A stretch of 40,532 bases of DNA from Bacteroidales bacterium. Lineage in GTDB: Bacteria; Bacteroidota; Bacteroidia; Bacteroidales; Marinilabiliaceae. How positions within the stretch are numbered: position 1 is the stretch's first letter; every line of letters begins with the position of its first letter. The stretch spans positions 1 through 40,532 of the forward strand of contig QKJP01000033.1 in assembly GCA_003249255.1 (NCBI GenBank), in the 5' to 3' direction. Below are positions 17,357 through 25,457 of the stretch, in pieces. Below the pieces are notes generated by a model. That model had not been told where the DNA came from. It worked only from the letters and a program-made list of their open reading frames with translations, and searched no databases. The position numbers and the translations under genes were made by a program.

Positions 17357-18955
17357 TTATAAATCAGCGATGTAGTTATCCAGACTTTCATTTCTTTCCA
17401 AACCTATTTTTTTTCGTATCCGGTATCTCGATGTGTGAACGGCTTGTAAAGAGATGCTTAATATTTGCGCCATTTCTGAATTATCAAAATTTAAGCGGAT
17501 TAACGCGCAATGTTTTTGTTCTGAAGGGCTTAAATCCGGATGCTTCTCTTTTAAGCTGGTGTAAAAGTCAGAGTTGATGTCTAAAAAGCGTTTGTTAAAA
17601 CTGTCCCATAGTTTTTTACTTTGATCCAGGTATTTGCTTTCAAGACCTTTCGCTTTTGACGTGCTGCTTGCTTTTGCAATTTCCAATAGTTCTTTTATTG
17701 CTTGTTCTTTTTCAATAATTTGTAATGCATAGGCAGTTAGTTCCTTACTTTTTACTTTAAGAATACTGTTTGCTTTTTCCTTTTCGAATTGTCTTTGAGT
17801 TTCTAATTTGCGGTATCTTAGTCGTTGCCTAAAAAAGAATAGGAGAAAGATGGAAAGGGTTATAACTCCAAGGAGAACACTAAAAAGAATTTGTTGAATT
17901 TTCTCTTTGCGTGAGATTGTTTGGTTTTGATTTTGGATGATGTTTTCATTTTGAATTAACTTTTCCTGATAGTTGTTTTTAATTTCAAAAAGCTTGTTGT
18001 TTCTATTATTAGTAACGTTAAAAATACTATCCATGCTTTGTTTGGATTGGTTGAGGGTTTCATACGCTTTTGTGCATTGTCCTTTTTGTAAATATACCTT
18101 AGATAGTTTTTCTAATAAAAGAGGTTTATATTCCAAGTATACTTGGCGTTGAGATAAGGTGCTTAAGCTTTTTGTGTAGAAGTACATCGCGCTATCAGTC
18201 TCGTTACTTGCTACTTTTAAATCACCAAGAAAAGATAAGTATACTACTTGGTAGGGTTCATTTCCTTTTAAGAAAAAGTTTTTGACTTTGTATAAATGGG
18301 ATTGGGCCTTTGTATAATTGTCTTTTTTTAGATGGATTAAACCTTTGTCGGCTTCTACATAAGGTAATGTTTGATTTGGAAATAAACTTTGGCAGGAGTC
18401 CAGATAATTAAGTGCTTTATCATAATTTCCTTTGTTTCTATAATAATAGGATAGACTAAATTGACAATGGAGGATTTCTAAGGAGTCAACCTTTGATGTT
18501 GATGCATCTGTCTTAGCTTGAAAGAGAGCTGATTTTAGGTATTTTAAGGTTTCTTCCTCTTTGTTGTAGATGCTATATAATATCCCCAAGTTTCGGTTTA
18601 ATCTAATGTTGATTGGATGCAATGGTTTTGTTTGTAATAACGAATACGTCTGCCATAAATAATCAAACGATTCTTCGTAACGGCCTCTCAATCGTTCGAT
18701 GTCAGCAAGCTCTAATAGGCATAAGGAGGCTGTTATGGTATCCTGTTTATTAATGTATTGTTCATATAGATTCTTCGAATTTTGAAATGACGAGTCTATT
18801 GAGGTTTTAATTGTTACAAAATCCGGATAGATTTCTTCCAGGTATAATTTTGTTGGCATAATAGGTACCTCATTATCCATTGAATAGCAATGGATGAATG
18901 TGGTAAGAGTTATTAGAAAAAAAATAAACCGGTGTATTATATTTGTATTTAGCAT
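17357..18955 (-). CDS. TPR-TM-HTH membrane-tethered regulator (paralog 2)
   Basis: This 532-residue protein has the same architecture as paralog 1 at 10799-12400. It has a signal-like N-terminus (FIFFLITLTTFIHC), TPR-like repeats to about residue 340 (RYEESFDYLWQTYSLL, NYDKALNYLDSCQSLF, ETDSAMYFYTKSLSTL) and a transmembrane helix at about 354-376. A basic coiled coil follows, then a C-terminal helix-turn-helix (NSEMAQILSISLQAVHTSRY). Identity with paralog 1 is evident along the whole length, including CLLELADIERLRGRYEES against CLLELSDIERYQGKYEEA. It is divergent from the GH3 gene across 195 bases, the usual layout for a regulator and its target. The intergenic region has a paired ACTAGT site. 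The signal sensed is unknown. Confidence 0.82.
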   Translation of the reverse strand: MLNTNIIHRFIFFLITLTTFIHCYSMDNEVPIMPTKLYLEEIYPDFVTIKTSIDSSFQNSKNLYEQYINKQDTITASLCLLELADIERLRGRYEESFDYLWQTYSLLQTKPLHPINIRLNRNLGILYSIYNKEEETLKYLKSALFQAKTDASTSKVDSLEILHCQFSLSYYYRNKGNYDKALNYLDSCQSLFPNQTLPYVEADKGLIHLKKDNYTKAQSHLYKVKNFFLKGNEPYQVVYLSFLGDLKVASNETDSAMYFYTKSLSTLSQRQVYLEYKPLLLEKLSKVYLQKGQCTKAYETLNQSKQSMDSIFNVTNNRNNKLFEIKNNYQEKLIQNENIIQNQNQTISRKEKIQQILFSVLLGVITLSIFLLFFFRQRLRYRKLETQRQFEKEKANSILKVKSKELTAYALQIIEKEQAIKELLEIAKASSTSKAKGLESKYLDQSKKLWDSFNKRFLDINSDFYTSLKEKHPDLSPSEQKHCALIRLNFDNSEMAQILSISLQAVHTSRYRIRKKIGLERNESLDNYIADL

Positions 18956-19005
18956 GTTATAAATGTAATTAAATTACTGTAAAAACAATAAATATGAGTT
19001 TGTTG

Positions 19006-19022
19006 ACTAGTAATATACTAGT
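19006..19022. promoter_or_regulatory. Paired ACTAGT site between divergent regulator and GH3 gene
   Basis: ACTAGT-AATAT-ACTAGT is a near-symmetric site, and each half is itself a palindrome. It lies about 50 bases upstream of the regulator start and 130 upstream of the GH3 start, a sensible place for an operator. This rests on position and symmetry only. Confidence 0.35.
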
Positions 19023-19150
19023 TGTGAATAGTACAAGAATAGTATTTGTAATAGAGAATATGAATCACATCAAGCATTGTTGGTATATTATTGTACTAAC
19101 CATTCAGAGTTTATAATGTTGGATTCAAGTGAAAAATACAAGATATTATT

Positions 19151-21361
19151 ATGAAAAAATTAAGAATGAAAACTCAGTTATTTAGCATATTGTTATGGCT
19201 AGGTGTGTCTATGACAATTTTTAGTCAAGATGTAGATTATTCCTTTTACGATACAAGTCTTCCAATAGAAGATCGTGCAGAGATATTGGTCTCTCAGATG
19301 ACTTTGGAAGAGAAAATTAGCCAGTTAACCAATTCCTCGGCCGGTATCCCTCGTTTAAATATTCTTCCGTATGATTGGTGGAATGAAGCTCTGCATGGAG
19401 TTGCCCGAAATGGTAAAGCAACTATTTTTCCTCAAGGAATTGCTGTGGGAGCTACCTTTGATCCTGATTTAGCTTATAAAATGGCAGATGCGATTTCTAC
19501 CGAAGGAAGAGCAAAGTTCAAGATATCGCAAGAGAAAGGGAATTACAGTAAGTTTGCCGGCTTGACTTTTTGGACACCTAATGTAAATATCTTTCGCGAT
19601 CCGCGTTGGGGAAGAGGTCAGGAGACTTATGGAGAAGATCCATTCTTAATGTCCAAAATCGGAGTTGCCTTTGTGAAAGGTTTGCAAGGGAATGATGAGA
19701 AATATTTAAAAGCCGCTGCTTGCGCCAAGCATTTTGCCGTTCATTCCGGTCCTGAAAAAGATCGTCATCATTTTAATGCAGAACCCAATATGCAAGACTT
19801 TTACGAGACTTACATGCCGGCTTTTGAAGCCTTGGTGAATGAGGCAAAGGTTGAGGGTGTAATGGCTGCCTATAATGCAGTTTTTGGAGATCCCTCGTGT
19901 AGTAACAAATTTTTGTTGCAGGATCTTGTTCGTGAAAAATGGGGTTTTGATGGTTACATTGTTTCCGATTGTGGTGCTGTAAATGGTGTTTGGGAGAAAC
20001 ACAAAAAAGCTGAAACCCCACAAGGCGGTGCTGCATTAGCACTTAATGCCGGTGTGGATTTAAATTGTGGAGATACGTATCGCTACTTGCCTAAAGCTGT
20101 AGAAGAAGGTTTAGTTAGTGAAGAAATTATTCATAAGCGAACAGTTCAGCTATATAAAACCAGGTTTCGTTTAGGTTTATTAGATGGAAAAGATAGTGCT
20201 AATCCGTATAGTAATATTAGTGGAGATAAAATTCACTGTCAGGAACACATTGATTTAGCACGAGAAGTGGCTCAAAAGTCTATTGTTTTATTAAAGAATA
20301 AAAACAACATACTGCCTTTATCGAAAGATATCAAGATTCCATATTTAACCGGTCCATTTGCCAATTCATCTGATATGTTAATGGGAAGTTATTATGGGGT
20401 GAGTCCTAGTTTGGTCACCATTTTAGAAGGGATCACAGATCGTCTTAATCCGGGGACATCATTAAATTACCGTAGTGGCGCTTTACCGTTTCAGAAAAAC
20501 ATCAATCCTAAGAATTGGGCACCTTTTGTCGCTTCCGAATCAGATGTTACCATTTGTGTGGTAGGTTTGACTGCGGACTTTGAAGGCGAGGAAGTAGATG
20601 CGATTGCATCCGGGAATGTAGGAGATAAAATCGATTTAAAATTACCTCAAAACCAAATAGATTACGTTAAAGAAATTCAGGAGAGGAAAGGCGATTCACC
20701 TTTTGTTTTGGTAATTGCTAGTGGTAGCCCTGTTTCATTGGAAGGTATCGAAGAAAAGTGTGATGCAATTCTACAGATTTGGTATCCCGGTGAGCAAGGA
20801 GGAAATGCTGTTGCAGATGTGATTTTTGGAGATGTTTCCCCTTCAGGCCATTTGCCAATAACCTTTCCTAAGAATATTGAGCAGTTGCCACCTTATGAAG
20901 ATTACTCCATGCAAGGCCGTACCTATAAGTACATGAAAGAAGAGCCAATGTTTCCTTTTGGTTTTGGTTTGACTTATTCAAAAACAGAAATTGCTGATCT
21001 GCAATTGAAAAGTACAAAGCTTAAAAAAGGAAGTGATTTAGTAGCTATAGTTAAAGTGAGTAATACAGGAGAGTATGACATTGATGAAGTTGTTCAGCTA
21101 TACGTCTGTCCTAAAGATGTGAATGGTGGAATTCCTTTGAAAAGCTTAAAAGCATTTAAACGCTTAGCTTTGAAAAAAGGAGAAACAAAAGAAATAAGCT
21201 TTACGGTTGATTCTGCCGATCTATTGATTGTAGATGAAAACGGGAAGAAGGTATGGCGAAAAGGAGAATATAAAATTGTAGTCGGAAATTCATCTCCGGG
21301 TGAATTAAGTACCAAGCTTGGAGCAGCTGTGCCTCAGGAGAAAAGTATTTATTTAAAATAA
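19151..21361 (+). CDS. GH3 family glycoside hydrolase (beta-xylosidase/beta-glucosidase-like)
   Basis: This 736-residue exported exo-glycosidase has a signal peptide ending near residue 25 (SMTIFSQD). The GH3 N-terminal barrel contains YDWWNEALHGVA, FRDPRWGRGQETYGEDP and KHFAVHSGPEKDRH. The nucleophile is D273 in IVSDCGAV. The alpha/beta sandwich domain contains a probable acid/base in FEGEEVD (about 477-483). A fibronectin III-like domain ends the protein (DEVVQLYVCPKDV). The WWNEALHGVA motif fits the xylosidase-type subgroup, but the sugar specificity cannot be decided. It has no T9SS domain, so it is probably periplasmic. It heads a plus-strand run with a possible small peptide and a metallophosphoesterase. 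Confidence 0.92.
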   Translation: MKKLRMKTQLFSILLWLGVSMTIFSQDVDYSFYDTSLPIEDRAEILVSQMTLEEKISQLTNSSAGIPRLNILPYDWWNEALHGVARNGKATIFPQGIAVGATFDPDLAYKMADAISTEGRAKFKISQEKGNYSKFAGLTFWTPNVNIFRDPRWGRGQETYGEDPFLMSKIGVAFVKGLQGNDEKYLKAAACAKHFAVHSGPEKDRHHFNAEPNMQDFYETYMPAFEALVNEAKVEGVMAAYNAVFGDPSCSNKFLLQDLVREKWGFDGYIVSDCGAVNGVWEKHKKAETPQGGAALALNAGVDLNCGDTYRYLPKAVEEGLVSEEIIHKRTVQLYKTRFRLGLLDGKDSANPYSNISGDKIHCQEHIDLAREVAQKSIVLLKNKNNILPLSKDIKIPYLTGPFANSSDMLMGSYYGVSPSLVTILEGITDRLNPGTSLNYRSGALPFQKNINPKNWAPFVASESDVTICVVGLTADFEGEEVDAIASGNVGDKIDLKLPQNQIDYVKEIQERKGDSPFVLVIASGSPVSLEGIEEKCDAILQIWYPGEQGGNAVADVIFGDVSPSGHLPITFPKNIEQLPPYEDYSMQGRTYKYMKEEPMFPFGFGLTYSKTEIADLQLKSTKLKKGSDLVAIVKVSNTGEYDIDEVVQLYVCPKDVNGGIPLKSLKAFKRLALKKGETKEISFTVDSADLLIVDENGKKVWRKGEYKIVVGNSSPGELSTKLGAAVPQEKSIYLK

Positions 21362-21392
21362 AGATTTTTGGAGTTACTAGTGAATCAAAAAA

Positions 21393-21488
21393 ATGCTTGG
21401 TCTTATTATGAAGGATAAAAATAGCTTTAATAGAGATGTCTTCATTGTAATCGCTATCATAATCTTACTTTATTTATTAATTGTTTAA
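21393..21488 (+). CDS. Possible 31-residue single-helix membrane peptide
   Basis: ATG at 21393 (or 21408) opens a short frame ending TAA at 21486-21488. The product has a polar start (MKDKNSFNRD) followed by a hydrophobic helix (VFIVIAIIILLYLLIV) to the end. This is a typical layout for a small single-pass membrane peptide. It fills the gap between the GH3 and PhoD-like genes. The start has little ribosome-binding signal, and the frame is short enough to arise by chance in AT-rich DNA. Confidence 0.35.
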   Translation: MLGLIMKDKNSFNRDVFIVIAIIILLYLLIV

Positions 21489-21501
21489 TTTTTAAAAAAA
21501 A

Positions 21502-23307
21502 ATGAAAAAGATTTTATTTGCCTTATTGTTCTTTACGAGTCTTTTGAAAGCTCAGCAAAAAGAATTAGGCTTGCCAGTTCAGGTAGAACCTAAAGACCGC
21601 ATTGCTTTTACGATGTATACAGTGCATGAAAATACGGTAAAGCTGTTAGCGCAATTTAATCCAATAAAGAATTATGATCCGATGCATGCTTACTTACAAA
21701 TCAAAGAAAATGGTGAGTGGGTGCAAAAAGATAGTGCTGAAATTATTTATCCCGGATATACTTGTCATTTTAGAATCGATAATTGGGATGATACAAAAGT
21801 GCAGGAGTATCGTGTTGCTTATGCGATCAATAATGAGTACGTGACAGATGCTTTCTATGAAGGAACCATTCAAAAGAACCCAATGGACAAGGATGAATTT
21901 GTGATGGGTGTTTTCTCCTGTAATTCTATTTATGAAAACCATGGAGGAGATGTATCTCGAAAGGATATTGTTGATAATATGAAAAAGATCAATGCAGATC
22001 TGTTGTTTTTTGCAGGAGATCAGGTTTACGATCACAGCGAGCATTACTGGCACTGGTTACGTTTTGGACAAGATTTTGGCGAGTTGCTACGTAATATACC
22101 AACCATTACCATTCCTGATGATCATGATATAGGTCAGGCCAACCTTTGGGGTGAAGGAGGACGAAAAGGATCTGCCCGTGATGGCTGGACCGGTGGTTAC
22201 GTGATGCCTGTCGAGTATGTAAAAGAAGTAGAACGTGCTCAGTGTGGGCATTTGCCGGATCCATATGATCCAACTCCTATTGAGCAAGGAATAGGTGTTT
22301 ATTATGCGCCATACACTTGGGGCGGAATTAGTTTTGCCATACTTGAAGACCGTAAGTTTAAATCTGCACCCGGTAATATTTTGAAGGGTAAATTGGAGCA
22401 GGAATCACCATTAATGTTTGATGTTGAAGGAGCTACTCTATTAGGGCAGCGTCAATTAGATTTTCTGGAAGATTGGTCAGATGATTGGCAAAATGCAGAA
22501 ATCAAAGCCGTGTTGTCACAAACCATTTTTGCTTCTTTAAATACAGCCAGCGGAACCAAGAAAAATGCCTTGGAGCGTGATTTTGATACAAATGGTTGGC
22601 CACAAACCGGTCGAAATAAAGCCTTGGAAGTAATCCGTAAAAGTTATTCATGTATGATTGCCGGAGATACTCACCTTGGTTCTGTTATACATCATGGAAT
22701 TTGTGAATGGGGAGATGCCGGTTACTCTTTTGCCTCACCAGCAATTGCCAGTTTATGGATGCGTTGGTGGGAGCCACAACATGAAGCGAATAATGCTGTT
22801 CCGGGTGTACCATACACAGGTGAATATTACGATGGTTTCCAAAATAAAATGACGGTGAAAGCAGTGGCTAATCCTATTTTAGCTGATAATGTGCCAAGTG
22901 AAGATGTAGTAAATGCACGTGGTGCAGGTATTGGCGTGGTTCGCTTTAAAAAATCAACACGAGAAACAACTTTTGAGTGTTGGCCACGAAATGTTGATAT
23001 TGCTAATCCGGATAACAAACCTTTTCCGGGCTGGCCTATTACCTTTAATCAAACTGATAATTATGTGATTAAAGATGGGTATGAGTTACCGCTAGTTAAG
23101 TGTGCTAAACCTGAGCAGGTGATAACAGTAAAGAACAGTTACACGAAAGAGTTAATTTCATCCATTCGTATTAATGGAAAGGAGTTTCAGCCAAAAGTAC
23201 ATTGTAAAGGAGATTATGATGTAATTGTAGGTGAGGGCGAAACAGCTAAAACTTATTACCGTCAAAAAGCAGTTACGGCAAATAAAGAGGTTTTGAAAGT
23301 GAAATAG
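21502..23307 (+). CDS. PhoD-like metallophosphoesterase, exported
   Basis: This 601-residue exported protein has a signal peptide ending at about residue 18 (FTSLLKAQ). An N-terminal beta-sandwich covers about 20-130. A calcineurin-like phosphoesterase domain follows. Metal-binding motifs are FAGDQVYDH (D173), PDDHDIG (D206, D207, H208, D209) and AGDTHLGS (D389, H391). The family contains alkaline phosphatase D and phosphodiesterases that act on organic phosphate esters. The C-terminal region carries a further small beta domain. It follows the GH3 gene by about 140 bases with no terminator between, so both are likely in one transcript. The substrate is unknown. Confidence 0.85.
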   Translation: MKKILFALLFFTSLLKAQQKELGLPVQVEPKDRIAFTMYTVHENTVKLLAQFNPIKNYDPMHAYLQIKENGEWVQKDSAEIIYPGYTCHFRIDNWDDTKVQEYRVAYAINNEYVTDAFYEGTIQKNPMDKDEFVMGVFSCNSIYENHGGDVSRKDIVDNMKKINADLLFFAGDQVYDHSEHYWHWLRFGQDFGELLRNIPTITIPDDHDIGQANLWGEGGRKGSARDGWTGGYVMPVEYVKEVERAQCGHLPDPYDPTPIEQGIGVYYAPYTWGGISFAILEDRKFKSAPGNILKGKLEQESPLMFDVEGATLLGQRQLDFLEDWSDDWQNAEIKAVLSQTIFASLNTASGTKKNALERDFDTNGWPQTGRNKALEVIRKSYSCMIAGDTHLGSVIHHGICEWGDAGYSFASPAIASLWMRWWEPQHEANNAVPGVPYTGEYYDGFQNKMTVKAVANPILADNVPSEDVVNARGAGIGVVRFKKSTRETTFECWPRNVDIANPDNKPFPGWPITFNQTDNYVIKDGYELPLVKCAKPEQVITVKNSYTKELISSIRINGKEFQPKVHCKGDYDVIVGEGETAKTYYRQKAVTANKEVLKVK

Positions 23308-23349
23308 TAGTTATGAATTAAAAAGTTTAGATTTTTCCATATGCCTCAG

Positions 23350-23384
23350 CCTAACAGTTTTTTAAAACCTGTTAGGTTTTTTTT
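23350..23384 (+). terminator. Terminator after the PhoD-like gene
   Basis: CCTAACAG pairs exactly with CTGTTAGG across an 11-base loop and is followed by eight T. It lies about 40 bases past the stop at 23307. Confidence 0.85.
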
Positions 23385-23403
23385 ATATAGGGCGAATTAC
23401 AAA

Positions 23404-23434
23404 TTGCTTGTCTTTATGCGAATGACTATTTTTG
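23404..23434 (+). promoter_or_regulatory. Bacteroidota-type promoter for the first IgGFc-domain gene
   Basis: TATTTTTG at 23427-23434 matches TAnnTTTG exactly, and a TTG (23404-23406) lies 20 bases upstream as a -33 element. The box is about 50 bases before the ATG at 23487 and directly after the previous terminator. Confidence 0.5.
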
Positions 23435-23486
23435 CCAACTAAATATTGCACAACCTATAAATTAACAATTTTACATTTTAACTTTT

Positions 23487-25262
23487 ATGAAGAAGCTAAA
23501 CACAAAACTTAAACAGTTATTATTTACAATACTGCTGATAAGCCTTGGTAATATTAGATTATCAGCCCAGGTTGGAACTGAGTTCTGGTTTGTAGCACCC
23601 GAACTAACCGAAGCTCATGAAGATTCACCAACAGTGTTTGTTATTACTACCCAAGATGAAGATGCAGTGGTGACCATTTCTATGCCGGCAACAGGTGAGG
23701 TGTTAGCAACAGTAAATATTGCAGCAAATTCTTTAGAGGTAGTAACTGTTGATACTGAAACTGTAGAAAATAAACCTCTTAATCAAACCAATCAGAAAGG
23801 GCTATTGATAAAGGCAAGCTCAGAAATATCGGTTGTGTATGAAGTTCAAAATTTTAAAAACTCAGATAAGTTTACCTTGAAAGGAGAACAAGCTTTAGGT
23901 ACAGAGTTTTTGATACCTTCTCAGACCAACTTTATCAATTGTACACAATGGTATCAGGATGTACCACCTTCTGAGAGCGTGGATATTGTTGCAACAGAGG
24001 ATGCTACCGTAGTTACAGTTGTGCCGGCACATGATGTTTATGCAGATGATCAAGTAACCATTAAGCATAAGAAAGGGGTTGCTTTTGATGTGGAATTGAA
24101 TAAAGGTGAAACTTATAATTTAAGCTTGACATACTTATTTAATTATTTAGATGGGAGTATGAATAAGGAGAATTTTTTGGCTGCATTAACCTATTCCTTT
24201 GCAGGTACAGAAGTGACATCCAATAAGCCTATTGCGGTAACGATCTCAGATGACTCAATTGGAACTAATGACATGAGTAATGAATATTTAGGGCAAAATA
24301 GATTAGGTGCGGCTGATTTAATTGGTGATCAGTTAATTCCTACTTCGGTTCTGGGAACTAAATACATTGCCACTAATACTGTTGGTAGCGATGAAGATCA
24401 GCTTAATTTTGTGTACCTATTGGCCGTGGAAGATAATACTATCTTAAAGATAAATGGAACCATAACTTATTTAAAACGGGGAGAACAATTTTGTTACGAA
24501 TTAACAGATGGCAGTGTTTTTATCGATTCAGATAAACCAATTTATGCCTATCAGCTATTAAGCTATGAGGGATACGAATTAGGTAGTGCAATTTTACCAC
24601 CATTAAATAATTGTACCGGATCAAAAGTGGTTAGGTTTTCAAAAAGCCGAGTGGGATCATTTGTGTTTCAAATTCTTGTACAAGAAAAGTATAAGGATGA
24701 TTTTGATTTTGTAGTACCGGATGAATCAACTGATTTTTTGACTAACAATTTTCTTCATCAGATCGATCAAAATATGAAGCCGGTTGCCAATAGTGGAGTA
24801 GGAGAAGAAGAATTCTATTCATCTACGTTTGATACATACAATCTTCAAATGGGGAAAGTTTTTGAATTGACTAATTCAGGAGTGTTTTACCTAGGGATCA
24901 TGGATGTGTCCCCGCAAGGTAACTCTTTTGGGTATTACTCGTGGTATGGCAATAAAGATTGCTTGGTGATTCCGGAAATTCCAACACAAGATTTAATCAA
25001 CAGCACAAAGGCAGTTGAATTGATTGCTCAACCAAATCCTGCAAGTAATGAAATAAGTATTCAGTACGCTTTACCTGAGGCTGAAACTCAAGCAGAAATC
25101 TTACTTTATTCGATGGATGGCCAATTGATGCATAGTTATTCTGTAGATGCATCCTTCGATAAGCTTGCTTTGTCAATCGATAATTTTTCAGCGGGAACCT
25201 ATTTATATCAGCTCAAAACGAAGAGTTACTTAAGTCCATCTTACAAGTTTGTCGTTAAGTAA
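23487..25262 (+). CDS. Secreted IgGFc-binding-domain protein with T9SS type A sorting domain
   Basis: This 591-residue surface or secreted protein has a signal peptide ending near residue 28 (LSAQVG). The first 480 residues resemble the IgGFc-binding N-terminal domain family. Motifs include GTEFWFVAPELTEAHED, ALGTEFLIPSQTNF, YNLSLTYLFNYL, and GTEVTSNKPIAVTISDDSIG. The domain name comes from eukaryotic mucin-like proteins and does not prove IgG binding here. Residues about 512-591 are a type A sorting domain (AQPNPASNEISI, FSAGTYLYQLKT). The next gene downstream is a paralog with the same N-terminal domain but a different sorting domain. Confidence 0.8.
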   Translation: MKKLNTKLKQLLFTILLISLGNIRLSAQVGTEFWFVAPELTEAHEDSPTVFVITTQDEDAVVTISMPATGEVLATVNIAANSLEVVTVDTETVENKPLNQTNQKGLLIKASSEISVVYEVQNFKNSDKFTLKGEQALGTEFLIPSQTNFINCTQWYQDVPPSESVDIVATEDATVVTVVPAHDVYADDQVTIKHKKGVAFDVELNKGETYNLSLTYLFNYLDGSMNKENFLAALTYSFAGTEVTSNKPIAVTISDDSIGTNDMSNEYLGQNRLGAADLIGDQLIPTSVLGTKYIATNTVGSDEDQLNFVYLLAVEDNTILKINGTITYLKRGEQFCYELTDGSVFIDSDKPIYAYQLLSYEGYELGSAILPPLNNCTGSKVVRFSKSRVGSFVFQILVQEKYKDDFDFVVPDESTDFLTNNFLHQIDQNMKPVANSGVGEEEFYSSTFDTYNLQMGKVFELTNSGVFYLGIMDVSPQGNSFGYYSWYGNKDCLVIPEIPTQDLINSTKAVELIAQPNPASNEISIQYALPEAETQAEILLYSMDGQLMHSYSVDASFDKLALSIDNFSAGTYLYQLKTKSYLSPSYKFVVK

Positions 25263-25296
25263 TTACTTTCTTCGAATAATAAACATTACTTAAATC

Positions 25297-25332
25297 GCCG
25301 TCTCACTTTAGCTATGTTGAGACGGCTTTTTT
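25297..25332 (+). terminator. Terminator between the two IgGFc-domain genes
   Basis: GCCGTCTCA pairs exactly with TGAGACGGC across a 12-base loop and is followed by six T. An in-frame ATG at 25314 lies inside this hairpin, which is why the downstream gene is started at 25458 instead. Confidence 0.88.
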
Positions 25333-25457
25333 ATGCCTTAGCATTTTTTAATAATGATATAGGGTACTTCCACAAGTTGATGTCTTATAGATACAACTAT
25401 ACACTCCTTAGGGGTACACACATCTATTTATCTACTAATTTGAATGTTTGTATTATT

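Noticed and set aside
19706-20042. Two ORFs antisense to the GH3 gene
   Set aside because: They lie within the most conserved part of the GH3 barrel and are shadows of it.
25314-25457. N-terminal extension of the giant adhesin-like protein
   Set aside because: The first ATG lies inside a strong terminator hairpin, and the added residues hide a normal signal peptide that starts at 25458.
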